The notes under the pieces are model-generated. The model searched no databases and was not told the origin of the DNA. It saw only the letters and a list, made by a program, of their open reading frames with translations. A stretch of 13,655 nt of DNA from Burkholderiaceae bacterium (GTDB lineage: Bacteria > Pseudomonadota > Gammaproteobacteria > Burkholderiales > Burkholderiaceae_C): positions 1 to 13,655 of the forward strand of contig JAOTTZ010000016.1 of assembly GCA_029864165.1 (NCBI GenBank). The letters are read 5' to 3'. Both the position numbers and the translations under genes were made by a program. This document shows, one piece after another, positions 1-6,647 of the stretch. Each line of letters begins with the position of its first letter. Position 1 is the stretch's first letter.

Positions 1-882
1 CTGCCTTCCCCCGGTTGAGCGGTGCACTGCGGCAAGGCGGCTCAACAAAGCTTCAATGCGCTCCGAAAGATGCGGGAGCGCGCTTTTGACTTGCTCGGCG
101 TACTTGCCCGAACGCCGCATTTGAGCCGCCGCATCGAATACGCTGATGGGCTTGATCCCCGAGACCGCTATTTCGGCGCAGGCCCGTCCCATGCGCGCTG
201 ACAAGGCGGGGCCGCGCGCGCTGAGAAGCTCACGCAATATGGGCTCGCCGGGGACAAGGCCGAGCGACAAACTGCGGGATTGCACCTCCCATCCCAAAGG
301 GCAGGCCACGTTAAAACTGAGTTCACCGCGTTGCCTCGCTTGCCACACAGCGACGGTATTCTCGTGGACGCTCGCGCCTTGCTCGTCCGCAAACACTTTG
401 ATAAATCGTGTCGCTGTGCCACTCGATGGCGTACGCAAGGTGCAGCGCCGATAAGGTCGATAGCGAATCACCTCGGCAGCCGGAAAACGCGCGAGCACGG
501 CTGTCAGCGTACCAAGCCTCGGGTCATATCCCAATGGTGAAAGCCTTATCCAGCCCGCAGGAGTTTCGATCACCGCACCTTCGCGCTCACCGGATGCTAC
601 GGGACGAGAGGCGAACAACTCGGCAAGGCAGATGTCGCGGGTGGGCGCAACGGTCTCATAAACGAAGACACAGAAGGGATCGCGCTGCGGACTAAAGCTG
701 CCGTAGCTGCGAATCCAGTCGGTGGCCGCCGCTGTCCACCCGCGTTGTGCCGCAGCTTCGCGAACCAGAGGTGAGAGCGAGTCGGGCTCAGCGTCCAGCC
801 AAGCCAGCTCACGTGTGTAGCGGATAAACGGCTCGTCGCCGCCAACAGTAGCAGCTTGCGTGCTCGCATACAAATCATTCAT
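1..882 (-). CDS. APH-fold phosphotransferase paralogue, N-terminal 294 residues (partial)
   Basis: The frame is open for 294 codons from ATG 882 to the window edge without a stop. An in-frame TGA just upstream (886-888) fixes the start. The visible part matches the N-terminal region of the kinases at 9839-11239 and 8424-9842: DPRLGTLTAVL (120-130) corresponds to their DPxLxxLAxLL linker, RYRPYRRCTLR (140-150) to RYQPQCHATLR and VQYVPEHRVC, and FIKVFAD (160-166, Lys162) to YAKTFFD. A more diverged first unit lies before it (residues 30-92). By alignment with the paralogues, the sequence stops roughly 10-20 residues before the expected HGDxxxxN catalytic loop, so activity cannot be judged. No Shine-Dalgarno sequence precedes the ATG. 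It lies on the same strand as the main operon, beyond a 167-bp gap, and may be its continuation. Substrate unknown. Confidence 0.85.
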   Translation of the reverse strand, partial: MNDLYASTQAATVGGDEPFIRYTRELAWLDAEPDSLSPLVREAAAQRGWTAAATDWIRSYGSFSPQRDPFCVFVYETVAPTRDICLAELFASRPVASGEREGAVIETPAGWIRLSPLGYDPRLGTLTAVLARFPAAEVIRYRPYRRCTLRTPSSGTATRFIKVFADEQGASVHENTVAVWQARQRGELSFNVACPLGWEVQSRSLSLGLVPGEPILRELLSARGPALSARMGRACAEIAVSGIKPISVFDAAAQMRRSGKYAEQVKSALPHLSERIEALLSRLAAVHRSTGGRQ

Positions 883-899
883 CGGTCAACTGCTTTCGT

Positions 900-1010
900 T
901 CAGTGATCATCCAGCGCATGCGCTCGGGCGATCTCCCGTACACACCGGAATTGGGACGGGGGCATGTTCGTCACTACGCATTGCGCCAACCTCGCATCGC
1001 TATGAACCAT
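900..1010 (-). CDS. Possible 36-residue small protein
   Basis: In the 167-bp gap after the barrel gene an ATG at 1010 is preceded by GAGG at five nt (GAGG-AAAGG-ATG), one of the better Shine-Dalgarno sequences in the window. The frame runs 36 codons to a TGA 17 nt before the next gene. The peptide begins MVHSDARLAQC and ends REIARAHALDDH, with no membrane segment and no motif I recognise. It could be a leader that couples translation to the next gene, a small protein, or chance. The evidence is only the ribosome binding site and the position. Confidence 0.3.
   Translation of the reverse strand: MVHSDARLAQCVVTNMPPSQFRCVREIARAHALDDH
913..924. repeat. Perfect 12-bp palindrome
   Basis: AGCGCATGCGCT reads the same on both strands and lies about 30 bp before the start of the kinase gene at 882. 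It also overlaps the last codons of the possible small gene. It could be a protein-binding site or chance in GC-rich DNA. Confidence 0.35.
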
Positions 1011-1015
1011 CCTTT

Positions 1016-1019
1016 CCTC
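1016..1019 (-). promoter_or_regulatory. Candidate ribosome binding site in the 883-1049 gap
   Basis: GAGG (in CGAGGAAAGG) is five nt before the ATG at 1010. By contrast the longer gene starting at 882 has no Shine-Dalgarno match directly upstream, which suggests that ribosomes load here and reach 882 by reinitiation. Confidence 0.35.
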
Positions 1020-1049
1020 GACGCATACGGGAAGCTTCCGCAAGGAGTC

Positions 1050-2990
1050 CTAATAGTTAAGAGTTAGTTCAAACTGCAATGAATTTGCGCGCTTGCCGCC
1101 GAGCGAACCAAAGGCATTGCCCGCCTTGAAGGTCGACGCGATCAGCGCAAGATCGAGATGAGTCCACTCGCGCAGGCCCAGCACGAGGTCGTACTCCTCC
1201 CCCACCGCACGGCTCTTGCCGGTAAGATCGGCATCAACGCTCGCATCACGCAGCGCGTTAGCCGCTCGTGTTTGGCGGTAGCGGTGATACAACAAATCGA
1301 CCGAGCTGCGGTTCAGAAAACGCAAACCTGCGCCTGCAGTCACGATGCGCAGATTGGACAGCTCAGGGCGCAACAGTTCTCCGTAGTAACGAAACCGCTT
1401 CACGCCGAAAAAGCGCCACTTATTGCTGTGCAAACCAGTTTGCTGGTACGCGCTATCGACGCCATCTTCGATGCTGTCATCGCCAGAGCCTTGGGCGTAG
1501 CCTAGGGTGAACGCTGGCCGCGAAGGCAGGCGAGTGCGCCAACTCAGGCCGAGGTCAAACGCCGAGCCGCGCACTTTTGCGTCGGTGCGTTTGTCGACGG
1601 TGCTCACGCCGTTATCGGTATCGAACTCGAGCCGCTTTTCGCGGCCACGCACCCATCCGGCATCTGCCCAATACCGCAAGTCGCCGTGGTTCTCCAGCGC
1701 GCGGTCACCCACTGCGCGCAAACCTAGCCAAGTAAGACTTGCGTCTCTTGGATCTTCGTCATCTTCGTTCAAACTTACACCGTTTGCTTCAGTACGCGAG
1801 CGATCATGGTGGCGTAGCGCGAAAACCTCGACGGTCTGCTTCCTCGCCCATTGCCAACTGCCCCGCGCCATGAGCCGGGCGACGCGCTTGTCCTCTGGAT
1901 CGATATGGCGTTCTAGACTGGAGGTCCGCGCCACTTCTTGGCTCGCGCTGATCTCCACATGCAACGGGCCCTGGTCGTAGTACAGGCGTGCTGCGTCCAG
2001 ATCCGTATCCCACCACCACTCGCGCGCTTCGCTCAGGTTCTGTCGCCCGAGTTGCAAACCGAATCCCGAACCCGCTAAACGATCGAAGAACACCCACGTT
2101 TGCCCACGTTCGAGAGACCTGTCAAAGCTTGGCTGTCTGCCCGTGCGGCGCAGTTCCACGTCATACTTCGCTTTGCCCTCGGCAAACAAGAACGTGCGCT
2201 CGTTGACCGGATAGAACAGCTCGATCGTGAGTTCATGATCCAGGGTGGTACGCTTCTCGGGTTCTAAGGCATCGTCGAGTTCAAAGTTGCGACGCTTGCG
2301 CAGAGTTGCTTCGTATTGACCGGTAATGCTCAGTGGTCTGCCGAGCACGGGGAACTGAAGCGGTTGTTCTGGTCGCCGCGCGTCCTGCCGGCGCGTCAAC
2401 GATTCCACGGTGTTGTATCCCGCTTGTGGCATAAGCACCGATACACCAAGCATACGAAACGTGATTGCCGCGCCAGACTGTGGCAGCACTTGGCTTACTT
2501 CGGCAGTCAACTCCGCTGTATCTTTGGGGACTGGATCGGATGGCTGCTGAAACGAAGTGGCCAGCAGAGGCGCTGCGCCGCGTACGAGCACAGAGATGCG
2601 GATGGGCGAGCCGACAGCAAGGTCCGCCGCTGTGACGTCCTTGAAACGGGTTTGATCATTCCACTCAACCGCAAGCGTGCCGACCTTGAGCGTGCGCGCG
2701 TTGGTGTCGACGGCACCGATGGTCGCAACGATGCGGCCGGCTTTTGAATCAGGTTGCGAATCGCGCAACTGCACGCGCTCGGCATGCAACACGCTGCCGG
2801 ACCATGTGCCGGTCACGCGAAAAGTCTTTCCGGTATAGAAGTCGTAAGCCCATACAGGGTCTAAGTAAAAACACAACACGACGGTGAGAAGAGTAAACGC
2901 GAACCTTTTACCGGCGTTCAGTCCGACGGGTTCGTTGGCTCCGTAGTGACACGATACAAACAGCGCGGCGGTACGAGTTCTGGTCAACAT
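1050..2990 (-). CDS. AlgE-like outer-membrane export barrel with extra N-terminal beta domain
   Basis: A 646-residue outer-membrane protein. Residues 29-48 (KRFAFTLLTVVLCFYLDPVWA region) are a signal peptide with a long N-region and likely cleavage before YDFYTG. Residues 50-225 are not barrel. They hold short beta-rich stretches such as AGRIVATIGAVD, LKVGTLAVEW and DLAVGSPIRISVLV, resembling DUF5666-type or OB-like units. From about residue 225 the alternating aromatic strands of an alginate-export-type barrel follow: GRQNLSEAREWWWDTDLDAARLYY, then NLRIVTAGAGLRFLNRSS, YDLVLGLREW and the C-terminal ELTLNY ending in an aromatic residue, as BAM-inserted barrels do. AlgE is an 18-strand channel for anionic polysaccharide; this is probably the exit for the locus's glycan. 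It starts seven nt after the deacetylase stop with only a weak GGAA-like Shine-Dalgarno sequence. No AlgK-like partner is visible. It is the last gene of the tightly packed run. Confidence 0.9.
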   Translation of the reverse strand: MLTRTRTAALFVSCHYGANEPVGLNAGKRFAFTLLTVVLCFYLDPVWAYDFYTGKTFRVTGTWSGSVLHAERVQLRDSQPDSKAGRIVATIGAVDTNARTLKVGTLAVEWNDQTRFKDVTAADLAVGSPIRISVLVRGAAPLLATSFQQPSDPVPKDTAELTAEVSQVLPQSGAAITFRMLGVSVLMPQAGYNTVESLTRRQDARRPEQPLQFPVLGRPLSITGQYEATLRKRRNFELDDALEPEKRTTLDHELTIELFYPVNERTFLFAEGKAKYDVELRRTGRQPSFDRSLERGQTWVFFDRLAGSGFGLQLGRQNLSEAREWWWDTDLDAARLYYDQGPLHVEISASQEVARTSSLERHIDPEDKRVARLMARGSWQWARKQTVEVFALRHHDRSRTEANGVSLNEDDEDPRDASLTWLGLRAVGDRALENHGDLRYWADAGWVRGREKRLEFDTDNGVSTVDKRTDAKVRGSAFDLGLSWRTRLPSRPAFTLGYAQGSGDDSIEDGVDSAYQQTGLHSNKWRFFGVKRFRYYGELLRPELSNLRIVTAGAGLRFLNRSSVDLLYHRYRQTRAANALRDASVDADLTGKSRAVGEEYDLVLGLREWTHLDLALIASTFKAGNAFGSLGGKRANSLQFELTLNY

Positions 2991-2997
2991 GCCAGCT

Positions 2998-3756
2998 TCA
3001 TTCCACGCAGGCGTGTGCCGTCAGTAACTCGCGCATCGTAGCCCAGTGCGCGCGCGGGTGGCGTGCACACCGCCTTAGCCAGGTGTCAAACAGGGCCAGA
3101 TCGCTCTCGTCCATTTGAGCGTGGTGCAACATCAGCCCCAGCGCAGCGCCGTCGGAAATGCGCTGCGCCAGATCGACGGCAATCGCGTGACCACTGGCTT
3201 CGCCTTGTGCAAGCCCCAAGCGGCGCTGTTTGCACCAGTCCACGTGCACCGTCAGTTCAGGCAGCGCCTGCTGCGACGGCGCCGTGTTGTCACGCGACAG
3301 CGCCACGTAGCCCAACTCAGCCAGCAACGCGGGTGTGGCCGAGTCACATCGGTTCCAGGGTGGCGTAAAGAACGCGTCTAAGCGCGCGCCGAAGTACCGG
3401 TCCAGCTGCTCGCGGCCGGCCAATAGGTCGTGACGTTGTGAGGCCACGTCGCGCGCAGAACCAAACTCACACTTGCGCCCTGTCGTTTCGTGGTTGAGGT
3501 GCGCGTAACCGTGTTGGTGTAAGCCTATCAAAGTCGGCGCGGCATCAACGCGCGCTCTCAGCGTCGCTGCCAACGCGGTGCCGGTGGCTTGCGGAATCAC
3601 CGCCAGGTCAATCGGCACGCGATGCTTGGTCGTGCAGTCGAGCAAGGTCATGAGGCGGGCATCGTCCCAGCCAGCGTCATCGTCGCGCAGGAAAAAGGTT
3701 ACGGGCGACACCGCAACGTCCAGTGCCGCAAGTAGTACGCTCAGGCCCGTTTGCAT
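2998..3756 (-). CDS. Polysaccharide deacetylase-like protein (NodB fold, WbmS-like), cytoplasmic
   Basis: A 252-residue protein with the motif order of CE4/NodB deacetylases. TFFLRDDDAGWDD (20-32) supplies the catalytic and metal-binding Asp pair. HQHGYAHLNH (80-89) supplies the metal-binding His residues, and FFTPPWNR (129-136) stands for the usual R-P-P motif. MLHHAQMD (209-216) gives the late histidine. The HQHGxxHxNHE and PPWNR forms recall the WbmS-like group of predicted deacetylases, a placement from memory. No signal peptide or membrane segment is visible, so it should act in the cytoplasm, perhaps on an N-acetylated sugar before export. Its ATG is preceded by GAGAA at four nt and lies 28 nt after the fusion gene. 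The next gene begins seven nt after its stop. Activity and substrate are inferred only from the fold. Confidence 0.87.
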   Translation of the reverse strand: MQTGLSVLLAALDVAVSPVTFFLRDDDAGWDDARLMTLLDCTTKHRVPIDLAVIPQATGTALAATLRARVDAAPTLIGLHQHGYAHLNHETTGRKCEFGSARDVASQRHDLLAGREQLDRYFGARLDAFFTPPWNRCDSATPALLAELGYVALSRDNTAPSQQALPELTVHVDWCKQRRLGLAQGEASGHAIAVDLAQRISDGAALGLMLHHAQMDESDLALFDTWLRRCARHPRAHWATMRELLTAHACVE

Positions 3757-3784
3757 TTCGTTCTCGCGAACTGTGTAAAGGTGA

Positions 3785-5428
3785 TCATCGTTGGCGCGCC
3801 GGCTTCAAGCTTGGCGCCAGTCGGCCCGCCACAGCGTCGTCGAACACCGCTTCAACATCGGTACGCTCATGCACTCCTGGTGCAACCAACGCGCTGGCCG
3901 TATCCCATGCGCGAGCGTCGGCGTGCTCGGCGTTATGGTTGTGCTCTCGCAGCAGCGCATGCAACATGGCTGCGCCTGCAAAGCCAATGACGCGCGGGCG
4001 CAGGCTCGACCAGCGTGCGCCGACCTGCTCGCCATACGTGTGCAACGCTACGCCGATTGCGGTTTGACAGGCGGCTGTCTCTTGCGTGCGCAAGCCCCAC
4101 AGCACGCAATGGCCGAGCAGGACGCCGAGGTCGTAAGCTGGGTCACCAACGCTTGAGCAGCATTCGAAGTCGATGAAACCGATGCGTGGCCTGGCGACGA
4201 GGATATTCTTGGGTTCGAAGTCGAGGTGAAAGACGCGCGGTGCATCATTGCATGAGCGCGCCGCATCGCTCGCTTCGGCCAGTTGCCGCAGGTCGCATGC
4301 GGTGGCTGCGCCCAGCGCCTGCGCGTCCATGCCAACGGTGCGCAGCGCGAGCATTGCCGCCCACTGCCGCCGGTCGGTTTCGGGCTCACCCCACAACGCT
4401 GGCGCGGTGCTGCTGTGGCAAGTGGCAAGGAATTGCGCCGCCGCCGTCAACACAGCGGTATCGAAAACACCTTCGTGCAAAAGCTGTTGTAAGGTCATCG
4501 CGCCCGGCAACACTTCGCTCAATACCAAAGTCAGGGTTTCTTTGTCGAAGCGCCGTACCTCGGCCAACTCAAACTCGCTAGCGCGCAGTGGGTATAGGCA
4601 CTTCAACGCGCGCCGCTCGGCGCTGAGCCGCCGACGCGGCTTGGGCTGTGGTGTTGGCCCGAAGCTTTCGTCTTGCGTTGTCTCGCCGGCGTACTTAACG
4701 ATGAGTTGCTGACCGTTGCGCAGCTGCGCACGAAATACGGGGTCAAGCTTATTGGGTGTGATACAGACCAGCGATTCGACGTTGCTCAGTAGCCTCGGAA
4801 TGATCGTTGTGCGCAGCTTGCGTTCGACGATATCGCTCATCTCGCGCATGCCATGGCGGCAGATGGCCCAGACACGCTGGTGCTGCTGCGGACTTGCGCC
4901 AGCCGGCAGCGCGGCGGTGAACTCGGCACGACGCGCTTCTCCCGCAACCAGCGCCTCACGCAAGGCCGTTGCGCGAACCGCCAGCGTGCCGGTGGGCACG
5001 GGTACGATGTGTGCGGTGACGTCGCCGCGCTGCTGGCGCAACAGCAAATCTTCGAAGCGATCGTCGCCGCGCGCGTGGTCTGCTTCGCCGATGCAAAACA
5101 GCAGCGCATCGCCCGGCGCCGCACGATCGAGGTAGCCCAGCGCATGCGACACCGCGTTGTGCGGCGCCACCTCCACGCGTGTCTTGGCAACGTCGTGCAA
5201 ATAGACTTCGAGCACTTGGCGCGCCACTTCAGCGTCGAGCGCCAAGGTAGTGCCCGGCAGTTGACGTGCGCGGTTGGCGACGACGACCACGACCTCATCG
5301 ATCTCAGGGCGGCGCGCCAAGTCAACGATCGCAGCCAGGTGAGCCTGATGAGCCGGCTTGAAGGCGCCAGGGAACAAGGCGGTACAGCGGCCTGGTGGTG
5401 GTCGACCCTCATGGGCAGTGGTAAGCAT
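3785..5428 (-). CDS. Bifunctional nucleotidylyltransferase / APH-fold kinase fusion
   Basis: A 547-residue two-domain protein. Residues 15-200 form a nucleotidylyltransferase of the HxGH superfamily (NadD, cytidylyltransferases, HldE C-domain): FPGAFKPAHQAH (19-30) is the (T/H)xGH loop with both His kept but Gly replaced by Ala, and AVRATALREAL (150-160) fits the second signature (S/T-x-x-R). Residues 205-540 form an APH-like kinase with VKY Lys245, catalytic loop HLDFEPKN (401-408) and DFE (420-422) followed by GDPAYDLG. All key kinase residues are present. A natural reading is kinase then nucleotidyl transfer: phosphorylate a sugar or alcohol, then activate it as a CDP-, ADP- or similar derivative for the neighbouring glycosyltransferases. 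Substrate and nucleotide are unknown. HldE has comparable logic, but with a ribokinase-type kinase and the opposite domain order. The ATG lies 22 nt after the preceding stop, without a clear Shine-Dalgarno sequence. A longer form reaching back into the glycosyltransferase gene is unlikely because its extra residues match nothing. Confidence 0.88.
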   Translation of the reverse strand: MLTTAHEGRPPPGRCTALFPGAFKPAHQAHLAAIVDLARRPEIDEVVVVVANRARQLPGTTLALDAEVARQVLEVYLHDVAKTRVEVAPHNAVSHALGYLDRAAPGDALLFCIGEADHARGDDRFEDLLLRQQRGDVTAHIVPVPTGTLAVRATALREALVAGEARRAEFTAALPAGASPQQHQRVWAICRHGMREMSDIVERKLRTTIIPRLLSNVESLVCITPNKLDPVFRAQLRNGQQLIVKYAGETTQDESFGPTPQPKPRRRLSAERRALKCLYPLRASEFELAEVRRFDKETLTLVLSEVLPGAMTLQQLLHEGVFDTAVLTAAAQFLATCHSSTAPALWGEPETDRRQWAAMLALRTVGMDAQALGAATACDLRQLAEASDAARSCNDAPRVFHLDFEPKNILVARPRIGFIDFECCSSVGDPAYDLGVLLGHCVLWGLRTQETAACQTAIGVALHTYGEQVGARWSSLRPRVIGFAGAAMLHALLREHNHNAEHADARAWDTASALVAPGVHERTDVEAVFDDAVAGRLAPSLKPARQR

Positions 5429-5450
5429 GGGTGGCGAGCGGGTACGAAAG

Positions 5451-6647
5451 TTAAGCTGACACACGCAGCGAGTCGGCGTGCCAGCGATGCAGGATTTGCG
5501 CGCTGTGCGCAGCTCCGGTGAGGTCGAGCGTGGCAACACGTGGCTTGAACGCGAGCAACTGGACAATCTCTTGCGCTAAGCGCGAGGGATGGAGTTCGTT
5601 AGCGTCGATGTAGCGAAGCGCGCCTAACGATGCCAAGCGCTGAGCGCGCACGCTCTGTTCGTTCTCGGTCGCGGTGGCATAGGGCACCACCAACGCCGGC
5701 ACGCCTGAGACCACTATGTCGAGGGCGGTGTTGTAGCCACATTGGCTGAGCGAGGCGCGCGCGGACCGCATTTGCGCGACGATGTCAGGAACATGGCGCA
5801 GCAGCTCAACACCTGGCACACCAGCGGCTGCATTTTGTAACGCTGCCCAGTGCGCACCGGGCAGGAAGGGGCCGGCGATTACGCGCATAGGAAGCGGCTC
5901 GGCTAGCAACTCGCGCGCCTTGAGCGCGTGACGGAACAAGCGTTCGCCGACGATGCCACCCCCTGCAGACACTAGCAGGTGCGAGCCACGTTGATTTGCC
6001 GATACAGCGCGCTCTGTCGGTTGGGCGGGAATCACATAGCCGGTGTAGTGCACAGGAGTGCGCAGTGCCTGCTTAGGGCGAAAGCTGTCTTCAAGGCGTG
6101 CAAAACCAGGGTCCGCGTGGACCAGTACTGCATCGAAGTAGCGGTCCGTCAGCCAGCGTGCGCGCTCATCATGGCGCTGCTGGTCGGGTCGCGCGTCAAC
6201 CAAGATGTCGCGCAAGCTGCATGCCACCATCGCAGGCGCGCCTGGCTGTCGGCGGATCAACCGGATCAGCGACAAGATTTCGCCGGCAAACTTCTTGCGC
6301 CCGAACGGGAACAATTCAACCAACAACACCGCCGGTCGCAGCATGCGCGCGCAGCGCTCGATCAGCTCGCGCCGCTTGAGCTGCGCCTGCGCCACGTCGT
6401 GACTGCCATCGCGGCTAACGACAGTGTGCCCGTCGTCCATGCCCAGCGGCGGCAAATCTATGAGTTCGCAGTCGCGCGGCACTTGGATGTCCGGTGGCAA
6501 CCGGCCCCCATTTAGGAACACGACTCGAAAGCACGTCGCTAGGGCCTGCACCAAGGCAAACGAGCGTGTTAAATGGCCGATGCCCAGCGAATGCTGGCAG
6601 TAAAAAAGCAGCGTCGGCCGCGCTGCGAAAGCCCGAGCGCTAGACAC
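5451..6647 (-). CDS. MurG/GT28-like predicted glycosyltransferase
   Basis: A 398-residue GT-B protein. The N-terminal Rossmann domain begins with TLLFYCQHSLGIGHLTRS (12-29), a glycine/histidine acceptor-side loop seen in MurG-like and COG4671-type predicted glycosyltransferases, followed by ELFPFGRKKF (111-120). The C-terminal donor domain carries LLVSAGGG (224-231), SQCGYNTALD (301-310) and ATENEQ (326-331), matching the GT28 C-terminal nucleotide-sugar site. Expected to sit at the cytoplasmic membrane face and transfer a sugar to a lipid-linked or soluble acceptor; the sugar cannot be predicted. I chose GTG at 6647 because it overlaps the ABC gene stop by eight nt (GTGTCTAG) and follows GAGGG at five nt. 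An ATG 17 codons upstream would give a basic tail overlapping the ABC gene by 59 nt and is less likely. Confidence 0.9.
   Translation of the reverse strand: MSSARAFAARPTLLFYCQHSLGIGHLTRSFALVQALATCFRVVFLNGGRLPPDIQVPRDCELIDLPPLGMDDGHTVVSRDGSHDVAQAQLKRRELIERCARMLRPAVLLVELFPFGRKKFAGEILSLIRLIRRQPGAPAMVACSLRDILVDARPDQQRHDERARWLTDRYFDAVLVHADPGFARLEDSFRPKQALRTPVHYTGYVIPAQPTERAVSANQRGSHLLVSAGGGIVGERLFRHALKARELLAEPLPMRVIAGPFLPGAHWAALQNAAAGVPGVELLRHVPDIVAQMRSARASLSQCGYNTALDIVVSGVPALVVPYATATENEQSVRAQRLASLGALRYIDANELHPSRLAQEIVQLLAFKPRVATLDLTGAAHSAQILHRWHADSLRVSA

Larger units (their letters stand above)
883..1049. other. Only sizeable intergenic gap (167 bp)
   Basis: This gap separates the packed eight-gene run from the kinase gene at 1-882. 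It contains the possible small gene, a perfect 12-bp palindrome AGCGCATGCGCT (913-924) and a 10-bp palindrome GGAAGCTTCC (1030-1039) just after the barrel gene stop. Neither palindrome has a loop or a T-run, so neither is a convincing intrinsic terminator. I found no persuasive -35/-10 pair. It could hold a secondary promoter or an operator, but the sequence does not show it. Confidence 0.5.

Noticed and set aside
168..878. Two short minus-strand frames (168-422 and 597-878)
   Set aside because: They are out-of-frame readings inside the partial kinase gene that runs from 882 to the window edge.
913..924. Intrinsic terminator at the 12-bp palindrome
   Set aside because: It has no loop and no following T-run, so it cannot form a typical terminator hairpin.
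1030..1039. Terminator after the barrel gene at GGAAGCTTCC
   Set aside because: It is only a 10-bp palindrome without a loop or T-run.
4853..5521. 222-codon plus-strand frame and a 191-codon minus-strand frame (4837-5412) over the fusion gene
   Set aside because: Both are out-of-frame readings of the nucleotidylyltransferase domain, which has intact motifs in the chosen frame.
5429..5566. Longer N-terminus for the fusion protein (start at 5566)
   Set aside because: The extra 46 residues would overlap the glycosyltransferase gene by about 116 nt and match no domain; the nucleotidylyltransferase fold begins shortly after the ATG at 5428.
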